This document shows positions 1 to 5,441 of a DNA stretch of 7,231 nucleotides, in pieces. Numbering within the stretch: the stretch's first letter is position 1; each line of letters begins with the position of its first letter. The notes beneath the pieces were generated by a model that was not told the origin of the DNA, did no database searches, and saw nothing but the letters and a program-made list of their open reading frames with translations. Source of the stretch: an uncultured Campylobacter sp. (GTDB lineage: Bacteria; Campylobacterota; Campylobacteria; Campylobacterales; Campylobacteraceae). A program made the position numbers and the translations under genes. Where the stretch lies: contig NZ_CALIJF010000237.1 in the NCBI RefSeq assembly GCF_938018035.1, forward strand, positions 1 through 7,231, written 5' to 3'.

Positions 1-225
1 ATATTTCTTTTCGCCTTATACAAAAGCCCCAGTCTGATCTGCTCCAGCTCGCTTGCGCTCATCTCGCTCCTTTTAAATTTGAGATGGATTATGACGCTTG
101 CGGGCTTTAAATTTGCTTACGAACGGCGACGAAATTTTAAAATTTCGGCTTGGATAAATTTGCAATTAAATTTTAGCGGCGGATCGTCTAAATGGAGCGA
201 AGGCGGAATTTCGGTAGAAATTTAA
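1..225 (+). CDS. possible C-terminal end of a gene entering from the left edge (weak)
   Basis: Frame 1 is open from the window edge to a TAA at 223-225, giving 74 residues without a start. The first part is hydrophobic (about residues 10-36, rich in Leu, Ser and Ile), followed by a basic patch (YERRR) and a short polar end. This could be the last membrane segment and tail of a membrane protein. A 75-codon open frame can also arise by chance at this base composition, and the word GAAATTTTAAA, otherwise confined to non-coding DNA in this window, lies inside it at 131-141. No family is recognised. The rest of 1-442 contains no other gene that I can support. Confidence 0.2.
   Translation: MFLFALYKSPSLICSSSLALISLLLNLRWIMTLAGFKFAYERRRNFKISAWINLQLNFSGGSSKWSEGGISVEI
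130..147. repeat. 18-bp perfect palindrome with AAATTTTAAAATTT core
   Basis: CGAAATTTTAAAATTTCG is identical to its reverse complement. The same 14-bp core recurs at 4825-4838 and 5761-5774, with close variants elsewhere in non-coding DNA. The role is unknown. Confidence 0.7.
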
Positions 226-226
226 G

Positions 227-255
227 CGGCACGGAATTTTAAAAATTTCGTGCCG
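227..255. repeat. 29-nt inverted repeat, GC-rich arms around an AT core
   Basis: CGGCACG at the left and CGTGCCG at the right flank AATTTT/AAAATT, forming 14 base pairs (one G-T) around a single central A at 241. There is no T tract on either side, so it does not read as a simple terminator. It has the same architecture as 428-462 and 5751-5785: a GC clamp around an AAATTTTAAAATTT-like centre. Confidence 0.6.
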
Positions 256-321
256 TAAGAGAGATAAAATTTTACGGGCGCGCTTTAAATTCGCTATAAA
301 ATTTCACTGCGCCGAGTCGTA

Positions 322-363
322 AAATTTCGCGAAACAAACGCCGCAGATTATGCTGCGAAATTT
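322..363. repeat. nested inverted repeat in intergenic DNA
   Basis: AAATTTCGC (322-330) is matched by GCGAAATTT (355-363). Inside it, CGCAG (342-346) pairs with CTGCG (353-357) around ATTATG; the two right arms overlap, so these are alternative foldings. No T tract follows. The function is unknown. Confidence 0.4.
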
Positions 364-409
364 AGGGCGCCCGAGCGGACGCCGATAAATTTACGAACGC
401 TCGCGCCGC

Positions 410-431
410 AAAAAAGCGCCGCGCGGACGCC
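410..431 (-). terminator. rho-independent terminator of the fumarate hydratase operon
   Basis: Read on the minus strand, a short GC-rich stem (GCGTC paired with GGCGC, including a T-G pair) closes a CGCGC loop and is followed directly by TTTTTT. It lies 12 to 33 nt beyond the stop codon of the beta subunit, where an operon terminator is expected. The stem is only about 5 bp, so the efficiency is uncertain. Confidence 0.5.
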
Positions 432-462
432 GCTAGAAAAATTTAAATTTTTCTATAAGGCG
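428..462. repeat. 35-nt inverted repeat overlapping the end of the beta-subunit gene
   Basis: Positions 434-455 form a perfect 22-bp palindrome (arms TAGAAAAATTT and AAATTTTTCTA). Outside it, CGCC (428-431) and GGCG (459-462) can pair across a small internal loop. The palindrome contains the last two codons and the TAA stop of the beta subunit, so it would fold at the 3' end of that message, just before the terminator at 410-431. Confidence 0.6.
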
Positions 463-1003
463 CCTGTCCTACTTCGTAGAAGTTATTGCCCTCGCTATCT
501 ATCGCTACGATAGCTGGGAAATCCTCTACGGTAAGTCGCGCGACCGCCTCGGGGCCGAGCTCCGGATAGGCTAGCACTTCATATTTTTTGATACTTTGGC
601 TGATTAGCGCGCCCGCTCCTCCGATAGCGACCATATAGACGCAACCCGATTTTTTCATCGCCTCGACGACGGCGTCGCTGCGGTAGCCCTTGCCGATCAT
701 GCCGTTTATGCCTACCTCGTTTATCATCGTCGGAGTATATTTATCCATGCGTCCGCTAGTCGTAGGTCCCGCAGCACCGATTGCCTGACCGGGTTTAGCA
801 GGAGTCGGTCCCAGATAATATATAGTCTCGCCGGCTAAGCTTACGGGTAGCTTCTCGCCGCGAGCGAGGGTTTCGGTTAGAGCCTTGTGCGCGGCATCGC
901 GAGCTGCGATGATGGTGCCGCTGATTAGGACGTTATCGCCCGCCTTTAGGCTTTTTACTACGCTTTTATCGAAAGGTGCGGTAATTCTTTTAACTTCTGA
1001 CAT
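443..1003 (-). CDS. fumarate hydratase class I, beta (C-terminal) subunit
   Basis: This is the small subunit of a two-part Fe-S fumarate hydratase (fumarate + water to L-malate) in the cytoplasm, homologous to the C-terminal domain of FumA/FumB and to the tartrate dehydratase subunit TtdB. From the ATG at 1001-1003 it has 186 residues, normal for the family. Family landmarks are ARDAAHK (Arg35), GPTTSGRMD (Thr81, Arg85) and GKG (Lys105). Their spacing matches the catalytic Thr, two Arg and Lys known from the Leishmania class I enzyme. GGAGAL near residue 130 is also typical. An upstream in-frame ATG at 1031-1033 would add 10 residues and overlap the alpha gene. The inner ATG is preferred because a near-perfect AAGGAGG lies 5 nt before it. 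L-tartrate dehydratase is the main alternative, but a central-metabolism fumarase is more likely in Campylobacter. Confidence 0.92.
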   Translation of the reverse strand: MSEVKRITAPFDKSVVKSLKAGDNVLISGTIIAARDAAHKALTETLARGEKLPVSLAGETIYYLGPTPAKPGQAIGAAGPTTSGRMDKYTPTMINEVGINGMIGKGYRSDAVVEAMKKSGCVYMVAIGGAGALISQSIKKYEVLAYPELGPEAVARLTVEDFPAIVAIDSEGNNFYEVGQAPYRKI

Positions 1004-1008
1004 GATTT

Positions 1009-1015
1009 CCTCCTT
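1009..1015 (-). promoter_or_regulatory. ribosome binding site that fixes the beta-subunit start
   Basis: On the minus strand AAGGAGG sits 5 nt before the ATG at 1001-1003 and overlaps the stop codon of the alpha subunit (1014-1016). This suggests translational coupling and balanced output of the two subunits. Confidence 0.85.
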
Positions 1016-1859
1016 ATAGTTCGGCGTCGGCATGGCGAGCCGCGTGGCAGTTGATATTAACGGCGACCGGAAGCCCCGCTATGTGGGTCGGATACCACTC
1101 TACATTTACCTTAACGGCGGTATTTATGCCGCCCAGACCCTGCGGACCGACGCCCGTAGCGCGCGCCATCTCCAATAATTCATCCTCTAGCTTGGCGTAG
1201 CGCTCGTCGGGATTTCTGCTGTCGATCGAGCGAACCGCGGCTTGCTTGGCTAAAAGCGCCGCCTTATCCATCGTGCCGCCGATACCGACGCCTACGACCA
1301 TAGGAGGACAAGCGTTAGGACCAGCGTATTTGACCGCCTCTAAAAATACCTTTTTTACCCCTTCGATGCCGTCTGCGGGAACAAGCATTTTTAGCACCGA
1401 TTTGTTTTCGCTGCCAAAGCCCTTAGGAGCTACTTTGATCTTAAGCTTGTCGCCGGGGATGATGCGGGTATTGATGACTGCGGGGGTATTGTTCGTGGTG
1501 TTTTTTCGCTCAAAAAGTGGCTCTGCGACCACGGATTTGCGTAGATAGCCACCTACGTAGCCGTCCGCAACACCTGCGTTGATAGCATCCTCCAGATATC
1601 CGCCCTCGATATGCACGTCCTGACCGAGTTCGACAAAAACCACCGTCATACCGGTATCTTGGCAGATCGGCGCGACCTCTTTTGCCGCCAAATCGGCATT
1701 TTGTAAGAGCTTGCCTAAGATATCTTTGCCGATAGGCGAAGTCTCGTTCTCGCGCGCTTTCTCAAATGCCGCGCGCATATCTGGCGTGACGTGATAACAG
1801 GCTTTTTTGCAAAGTTCGCTGACTACTTTGGTAATTTCATCCGCTTGGATCGTTTTCAT
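1014..1859 (-). CDS. fumarate hydratase class I, alpha (N-terminal, Fe-S) subunit
   Basis: This 281-residue subunit carries the [4Fe-4S] cluster of the class I fumarase and is homologous to the N-terminal domain of FumA/FumB and to TtdA. Three cysteines sit in the family positions: Cys66 in PICQDTG, Cys184 in GPNACPP and Cys271 in NINCHAARH. Asp68 in the first motif matches the proposed catalytic acid and His259 in THIAGLP matches a substrate-binding His. GVGIGGTMDKA and GLGGINTAVKVNVE are further signatures. Length is normal and no key residue is missing. The start is supported by AAGGAG at 1865-1870, 5 nt before the ATG. It is the first gene of a two-gene leftward operon; only 10 nt separate its stop from the beta start. 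The open cluster makes this enzyme class oxygen-sensitive, fitting a microaerophile. In this organism it would link malate and fumarate, the substrate of fumarate respiration. Confidence 0.93.
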   Translation of the reverse strand: MKTIQADEITKVVSELCKKACYHVTPDMRAAFEKARENETSPIGKDILGKLLQNADLAAKEVAPICQDTGMTVVFVELGQDVHIEGGYLEDAINAGVADGYVGGYLRKSVVAEPLFERKNTTNNTPAVINTRIIPGDKLKIKVAPKGFGSENKSVLKMLVPADGIEGVKKVFLEAVKYAGPNACPPMVVGVGIGGTMDKAALLAKQAAVRSIDSRNPDERYAKLEDELLEMARATGVGPQGLGGINTAVKVNVEWYPTHIAGLPVAVNINCHAARHADAEL

Positions 1860-1888
1860 GATCTCTCCTTGTATTGAAATTTTAATGG

Positions 1889-1894
1889 ATTATA
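1889..1894 (-). promoter_or_regulatory. -10 box of the fumarate hydratase operon promoter
   Basis: On the minus strand TATAAT lies 30 nt before the alpha-subunit ATG. No good -35 is visible, as is usual for sigma-70 promoters of Campylobacter, and the upstream DNA is A/T-rich. The predicted transcript start is near 1882. Confidence 0.6.
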
Positions 1895-1899
1895 TTCCG

Positions 1900-1921
1900 T
1901 TAAACTAAAAACTTAGTTTAA
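1900..1921. promoter_or_regulatory. candidate operator: 9-bp-arm dyad upstream of the fum -10
   Basis: TTAAACTAA and TTAGTTTAA form a perfect inverted repeat around AAAC. It begins 5 bp upstream of the fum -10 box, covering the -35 region, where a bound protein would block or recruit polymerase. It lacks FNR half-sites (TTGAT/ATCAA). The ends TTAA-AC/GT-TTAA loosely recall Crp/Fnr-family sites but the spacing differs. The regulator is unknown. Confidence 0.45.
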
Positions 1922-1965
1922 AATTTTATCTTCATTTAATAAATTTTAACAAAAGGCTAGAAAAT

Positions 1966-2002
1966 AAGCGGTTTTTAATCTTTTTATAATAAAATACCGC
2001 TT
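1966..2002 (+). promoter_or_regulatory. haoCA promoter (TATAAT at 1985-1990) flanked by an AAGCGGT/ACCGCTT dyad
   Basis: A perfect TATAAT at 1985-1990 is preceded by T-runs (GTTTTTAATCTTTT), typical of Campylobacter sigma-70 promoters. The predicted transcript start is near 1997, giving a leader of about 60 nt. AAGCGGT (1966-1972) and ACCGCTT (1996-2002) form a perfect 7-bp inverted repeat that brackets the box, one arm upstream of the -10 and the other at the start site. Because the left arm is not transcribed, this would act as DNA, not as an RNA hairpin. Confidence 0.55.
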
Positions 2003-2058
2003 TCCGAATTATCAAATACTAAAAATTTTGCGAAGAAATTTTAAAATCAAGGAAACCT

Positions 2059-2616
2059 ATGAAAAAGAAAACTCTTGTGCTGCTCGTGGGCGCTTGTGTG
2101 CTTATAGGAATGATACTTTCTCTTGGGATTGCGGAGATGGTTCACCTTACGGGCACCGATAAATTCTGCGTATCCTGTCATACGATGCAGCCGATGGCAA
2201 ACGCCTTTCACAACGATGTTCACGGCGGCAATAACCCGCAAGGCTTCAAGGCCGATTGCGTCGCCTGTCACGTTTCTCATGAAAATACCTTTATGTATCT
2301 TTGGACTAAAGCTCTAACCTCCGCAAATGATGTCTACAAAACGGTCTTTACCGATGCCGATAAGATCGACTGGCAAGAAAAACGCAAGGAGCGAAATCAT
2401 TTCGTTTATGAAAGCGGCTGCCTGAGCTGCCATCGAAATTTAAAAGAGCAGAATAATCAAGTAAATAAAGCCTGGCTTGCGCATAGGGATTATTTCGCGG
2501 GCACTACCGGCAAAACCTGCGTGCAGTGCCACGAAAATGTCGGTCACAAAAATATGGGTATAGAGATTACCAAATATTGGGATAAATACAACCGAGAAAA
2601 TAACAAAACCAAGTAA
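2059..2616 (+). CDS. haoC: HaoC: NapC/NrfH-family tetraheme cytochrome c, quinol dehydrogenase for HaoA
   Basis: This 185-residue membrane-anchored cytochrome would oxidise menaquinol and pass electrons to the periplasmic octaheme HaoA. A short basic start (MKKK) leads into one uncleaved helix at about residues 5-27; the rest is periplasmic. Four heme motifs are present: CVSCH (37-41), CVACH (67-71), CLSCH (121-125) and CVQCH (154-158). The first is CxxCHxM (Met43), the arrangement in which NrfH uses Met to ligate heme 1. Length matches NrfH (about 160-180). AAGGAA at 2049-2054 precedes the ATG by 4 nt. haoA starts 10 nt after the stop, so the two are co-transcribed. By sequence alone it could be called NrfH or NapC, but no nrfA or nap gene is present; the octaheme partner gives the HaoC name, as in described epsilonproteobacterial haoCA clusters. 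Confidence 0.88.
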   Translation: MKKKTLVLLVGACVLIGMILSLGIAEMVHLTGTDKFCVSCHTMQPMANAFHNDVHGGNNPQGFKADCVACHVSHENTFMYLWTKALTSANDVYKTVFTDADKIDWQEKRKERNHFVYESGCLSCHRNLKEQNNQVNKAWLAHRDYFAGTTGKTCVQCHENVGHKNMGIEITKYWDKYNRENNKTK

Positions 2617-2621
2617 AGGAG
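2616..2621 (+). promoter_or_regulatory. ribosome binding site of haoA overlapping the haoC stop
   Basis: AAGGAG starts on the last base of the haoC TAA and ends 5 nt before the haoA ATG at 2627. This supports the start and suggests coupled translation of the membrane donor and its periplasmic partner. Confidence 0.8.
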
Positions 2622-2626
2622 AAGCA

Positions 2627-4027
2627 ATGCTAAAAAAAGTCGCTATTTTAATAGCCTGTATCGCATCGTTTGCATTCGCAGAAATGCCCGCGCAGCATGC
2701 GAATATGTCCGCGTCGGACGCGAACGTAAGCAATTCCGTAAACGTTAGTCTTACGAAGAATTTAAAGGTAAATAGGCAGCTTACGCCGCTAGCTAGACGC
2801 TGCGTCGAGTGCCATGCCGAAAAAACTCCGGGCGTCGTTGCGGATTGGAAGATGAGCCGCCACGCTCACGTAGGCGTTAGCTGTACCGACTGCCACTCGC
2901 AGCCAGCAGATAGCCCTATGGCAGCTAAAGAGCCGCATCCGAAAGACACAGACAATCATATTTCGGTGCTAGTTAGCCCTAAAACCTGTGCCAAATGCCA
3001 CAGTAACGAGGTTAAAGAGTTTGAAAACAGCGGTCACGCAAGAGGCGCTATGCAGATGCAAGCCAACAAAGGAATGGTTGATCTAATGTATCACTACGAA
3101 GGACGTGATATCCCTGATCTTAAACACGCGCCTGATATTACCGGCTGCTCTCAATGCCACGGTAGCGTCATTAAAATGGATGAGCATAACAAGCCTACCA
3201 AAGAGACCTGGCCCGTTTACGGCATCGGTACGGTTTATCCGGACGGTAGCGTAGGCGGATGCAAATCATGCCACTCGAGTCATAAATTTTCGATTGCTGA
3301 AGCTCGTAAGCCTGCTGCTTGCGCATCTTGCCACTTAGGACCTGATCATCCGGATATCGAAATTTACAACAACTCAATGCACGGACACGTATTTAACGCC
3401 GAAGGCAATGAATGGAAATTTGACAGCGCTCCTGGTACTTGGGCAGTTCCTGACTACCGCGCCCCTACATGCGCGACCTGCCATATTAGCGGCGGTGTGG
3501 GCGATCTAAACTCCACTCACAATGTATCTCAACGCTTGAAGTGGAATTTGTGGCAGCCTAAGAGCAATCTACGCACCGGCGGTAATGAGACCGCGGTAAG
3601 CGAGTTTTTAAATACCGGCAAACTAAACGTTGGTAATCCTTTGGCGGGTAACCTAAACGGTCCTGAGGCAGCGCGTGCGGAGATGAAGCAAGTCTGCAAA
3701 GAGTGCCACGCAAGCACCCACACGAATAATTTCTTTGAGGTGGGCGATAAGCAGGTACTTCTATATAACGTTTACAACGACGAAGCGACTAAGATGCTAA
3801 AAGAGCTTAAGGAAAAGAAACTTCTAAAAGACGATCCTTGGGCGGATGCGTTCCAGCGAATCTACTATGTTTCATGGCACCACGAGGGTCGCAGAATGCG
3901 TCAAGGCGCGCTAATGGGCGGACCTGATTATTCGCATTGGCACGGCGTATTCGAGGTCAAAAACGACATCAGAGAGATGCGCGAAATCTATGAGCGCCGC
4001 ATTAAAACCGGCAAGATCGAGGAATAA
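2627..4027 (+). CDS. haoA: HaoA: octaheme cytochrome c of the hydroxylamine oxidoreductase family (epsilon-Hao)
   Basis: This is a 466-residue periplasmic protein. MLKKVAILIACIASFAFA is a signal peptide with likely cleavage after Ala18. Eight heme motifs follow: CVECH (59), CTDCH (86), CAKCH (121), CSQCH (174), CKSCH (212), CASCH (232), CATCH (282) and CKECH (357). Number and spacing, plus STHNVSQRLKWNLW after heme 7 and HHEGRRMRQGALMGGPDYSHWHG near residues 418-440, identify the HAO octaheme family. Heme 4 should be the active-site heme. The protein is shorter than nitrifier HAO and has no C-terminal membrane helix. Epsilonproteobacterial homologues are reported to lack the tyrosine cross-link to the active heme and to act reductively on nitrite or hydroxylamine; that is inferred here from lineage and from pairing with HaoC. 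Tyr435 (PDYSHWHG) is present but Phe442 stands in WHGVFE, so the status of the cross-link residue needs alignment. Hemes would be attached in the periplasm by a maturation system encoded elsewhere. Confidence 0.9.
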   Translation: MLKKVAILIACIASFAFAEMPAQHANMSASDANVSNSVNVSLTKNLKVNRQLTPLARRCVECHAEKTPGVVADWKMSRHAHVGVSCTDCHSQPADSPMAAKEPHPKDTDNHISVLVSPKTCAKCHSNEVKEFENSGHARGAMQMQANKGMVDLMYHYEGRDIPDLKHAPDITGCSQCHGSVIKMDEHNKPTKETWPVYGIGTVYPDGSVGGCKSCHSSHKFSIAEARKPAACASCHLGPDHPDIEIYNNSMHGHVFNAEGNEWKFDSAPGTWAVPDYRAPTCATCHISGGVGDLNSTHNVSQRLKWNLWQPKSNLRTGGNETAVSEFLNTGKLNVGNPLAGNLNGPEAARAEMKQVCKECHASTHTNNFFEVGDKQVLLYNVYNDEATKMLKELKEKKLLKDDPWADAFQRIYYVSWHHEGRRMRQGALMGGPDYSHWHGVFEVKNDIREMREIYERRIKTGKIEE

Positions 4028-4032
4028 TCCTT

Positions 4033-4061
4033 TTTAGTCTGCTAAATTCTGCCAGACTAAA
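4033..4061 (+). repeat. perfect 9-bp inverted repeat after haoA
   Basis: TTTAGTCTG (4033-4041) and CAGACTAAA (4053-4061) enclose an 11-nt loop starting 6 nt after the haoA stop. No T tract follows, so it is probably not a terminator on its own. It could protect the 3' end of the haoCA message or work with the next hairpin. Confidence 0.55.
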
Positions 4062-4078
4062 CAGATCAAGCTTGTAAA

Positions 4079-4104
4079 CCCCTGCACTTCGCAGGGGCTT
4101 TTTT
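4079..4104 (+). terminator. rho-independent terminator of haoCA
   Basis: CCCCTGC (4079-4085) and GCAGGGG (4091-4097) form a perfect GC-rich 7-bp stem with an ACTTC loop, followed after one C by TTTTTT (4099-4104). It lies 52 nt beyond the haoA stop and ends the rightward operon. Confidence 0.9.
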
Positions 4105-4232
4105 GTTTGGATAAAATTTTGGAATTTTATTTTGTAATCCGCGCAAAGCCCATCGAAAATCGCCCCTAAAAGCCACTACAAAATCACTATCTAATTATTT
4201 AAGATTATTGAGAATTTATGACGGAAGTAGCT

Positions 4233-4254
4233 GATAAATTAGAGTAAATTTATC
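4233..4254. promoter_or_regulatory. AT-rich dyad upstream of the 4308 gene promoter
   Basis: GATAAATT (4233-4240) and AATTTATC (4247-4254) form a perfect inverted repeat around AGAGTA. Its centre is about 44 bp before the predicted transcript start, near the position used by activators that overlap the -35. In such AT-rich DNA a chance match is quite possible. Confidence 0.3.
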
Positions 4255-4275
4255 TCTTTGCAATCCAAAATTAGC

Positions 4276-4281
4276 TACAAT
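4276..4281 (+). promoter_or_regulatory. -10 box for the 4308-4724 gene
   Basis: TACAAT within AGCTACAAT lies 26 nt before the ATG, with a predicted start near 4288. Because the preceding terminator closes haoCA, this gene needs its own promoter. No clear -35 is present. Confidence 0.5.
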
Positions 4282-4307
4282 CGCGCATATCATTTAAAAG
4301 GAATTTT

Positions 4308-4724
4308 ATGGACAAGCAAACGGCATTAGACTTTTTGAGACTTCATCAGCCGATGCCTGCGCAGCTTTCGGATCAGCTCGCGGCAGAGTTTCGCGCGGTA
4401 CGGGAATTTTTGCGTGATAATCCATGTGATGAAGCGCTTGAGCCGCTTTTGCGCTCGCTAAACGAGGGCGACGGCGCAGGTGAATATCCGCTCGTGGACG
4501 AGGTGCTAGGTGCGGCGGATGATGCTGCTGCGGTAGCTGCGATTAGAGCGGTCTTGGAAGATCCGAGCACGGGCAGCGGAGCGCGATTTTGGGCGACGCT
4601 TTTTAGCGTGAGCTTCGTCCGTAAGGAGCTCATCGCAAGCCTGGAGACATCGCTTAAATACGCAAACGATGATTTGATCGAGCTTACGAAGGAGCAGATC
4701 GAAATGTTCAAGCAGCTGACGTAA
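4308..4724 (+). CDS. small acidic soluble protein of unknown function, probably all-helical
   Basis: This 138-residue protein has no signal peptide or membrane segment and so should be cytoplasmic. It is rich in Leu, Ala, Glu and Asp; helices are likely throughout. A Gly/Asp-containing break (NEGDGAGEYPLVDEVLG, about 52-68) separates an N-terminal helical part from the rest. The C-terminal part (GARFWATLFSVSFVRKELIASLE, then NDDLIEL) has the look of a HEAT-like helical repeat, with an aromatic-Trp-Ala start and a second amphipathic helix. This is a pattern judgement, not a family assignment. It has no catalytic motif that I recognise. AAAAGGA at 4296-4302 supports the start. It stands alone between the haoCA terminator and a long non-coding stretch. 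GC and codon use resemble the neighbouring genes, so it looks native. An immunity-type or scaffold role is conceivable but unsupported. Confidence 0.75.
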   Translation: MDKQTALDFLRLHQPMPAQLSDQLAAEFRAVREFLRDNPCDEALEPLLRSLNEGDGAGEYPLVDEVLGAADDAAAVAAIRAVLEDPSTGSGARFWATLFSVSFVRKELIASLETSLKYANDDLIELTKEQIEMFKQLT

Positions 4725-4824
4725 AGCTAGCTGCGTAACTTATGGTTGCGCCTTACTCGCCAGATTGCGCTGCTACAAAGCAAATCCAAATTTATAAAAA
4801 TCGGCTTAATCGAAGGCTGCTTTT

Positions 4825-4838
4825 AAATTTTAAAATTT
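4825..4838. repeat. AAATTTTAAAATTT perfect palindrome
   Basis: This copy of the 14-bp core is flanked by CTGC at 4817-4820 and GCGG at 4840-4843, which can pair imperfectly (one T-G). It lies about 100 nt after the stop of the 4308-4724 gene. It could mark that transcript's 3' end, though no proper terminator is seen. Confidence 0.5.
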
Positions 4839-4950
4839 TGCGGTCGCTTAAAATTTTTTAGAGGCGCGATTATGCAAGAGGCGCGCTTTATTTTCTATGC
4901 GCTGTAGTAGGCGCCCTGTGCGAGGGTTGCTATCGGCGAAGATATAGCGT

Positions 4951-4971
4951 CGCCGCTAAGTGCGAGCGGCG
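4951..4971. repeat. GC-rich perfect hairpin
   Basis: CGCCGCT (4951-4957) and AGCGGCG (4965-4971) pair fully around AAGTGCG. No T tract follows on either strand. No associated gene is evident. Confidence 0.5.
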
Positions 4972-5257
4972 CAGGCACCGAGAGATATCTACCTAGGGAG
5001 GGTAGAAATTTCACAGCGTCGTTTGAAGTAAAATTTTAAATCTGCGGGCTTGTGATAGAATTTAAGTCGTAATAGTGAAGCAGAATTTAATATCGCTACG
5101 AGCTCACCGCTGAAATTTTAAGCTTGCGTCGCGCAGTGACGAGATTTTGCTCGGTGCGATCCATACGAAATCTTAAGCCGTAAAGATAAAGCAGAATTTC
5201 TCATACGTGATTTTTTGAGACGAAATTTTAAATAATGAGTTTGAAGCGGAATTTTAA

Positions 5258-5287
5258 GGTGCGAGTTAGAGACTATAAACTCGCACC
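5258..5287. repeat. perfect 10-bp-arm hairpin
   Basis: GGTGCGAGTT (5258-5267) and AACTCGCACC (5278-5287) enclose a 10-nt loop. The stem is stable and mostly GC, but neither strand continues into a T run. It is the strongest hairpin in the long non-coding stretch and could belong to a small RNA or a repeat element. Confidence 0.6.
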
Positions 5288-5322
5288 GTCGATAGAAGAT
5301 GCCGCGCCTTTTTGCGGGTTGA

Positions 5323-5441
5323 GAACTTCGACCGCGCAACAAAGAATTCCACGCCATTTCGCACTACAGCTACGGACCTCGACCACGCAGTGAGCAAGGT
5401 TGCGCTGCGCTATGCGACTAAGGATACTGCGCCATTTCGCA
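5323..5441. repeat. imperfect direct duplication (two A-B units)
   Basis: Block A occurs at 5323-5338 and 5374-5389 (13 of 16 bases alike, sharing TCGACC and CGCA). Block B occurs at 5342-5363 and 5420-5441 (18 of 22 alike, sharing CGCCATTTCGCA). The second unit has about 27 extra bases between A and B. The order A-B-A-B points to an old tandem duplication that has since diverged. Confidence 0.55.

Noticed and set aside
2047..2280. Minus-strand frame antisense to haoC, and similar short frames within haoA and the alpha subunit
   Set aside because: These overlap strongly supported genes and have no motif or ribosome site of their own.
2059..2616. Calling this gene nrfH as part of an nrfHA nitrite reductase operon
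   Set aside because: The partner has eight heme motifs and HAO-family signatures, not the pentaheme NrfA pattern with a CxxCK catalytic heme.
4373..4711. Minus-strand open frame antisense to the 4308-4724 gene
   Set aside because: Low-complexity Ser/Ala-rich product typical of a shadow frame; the plus-strand gene has promoter, ribosome site and normal composition.
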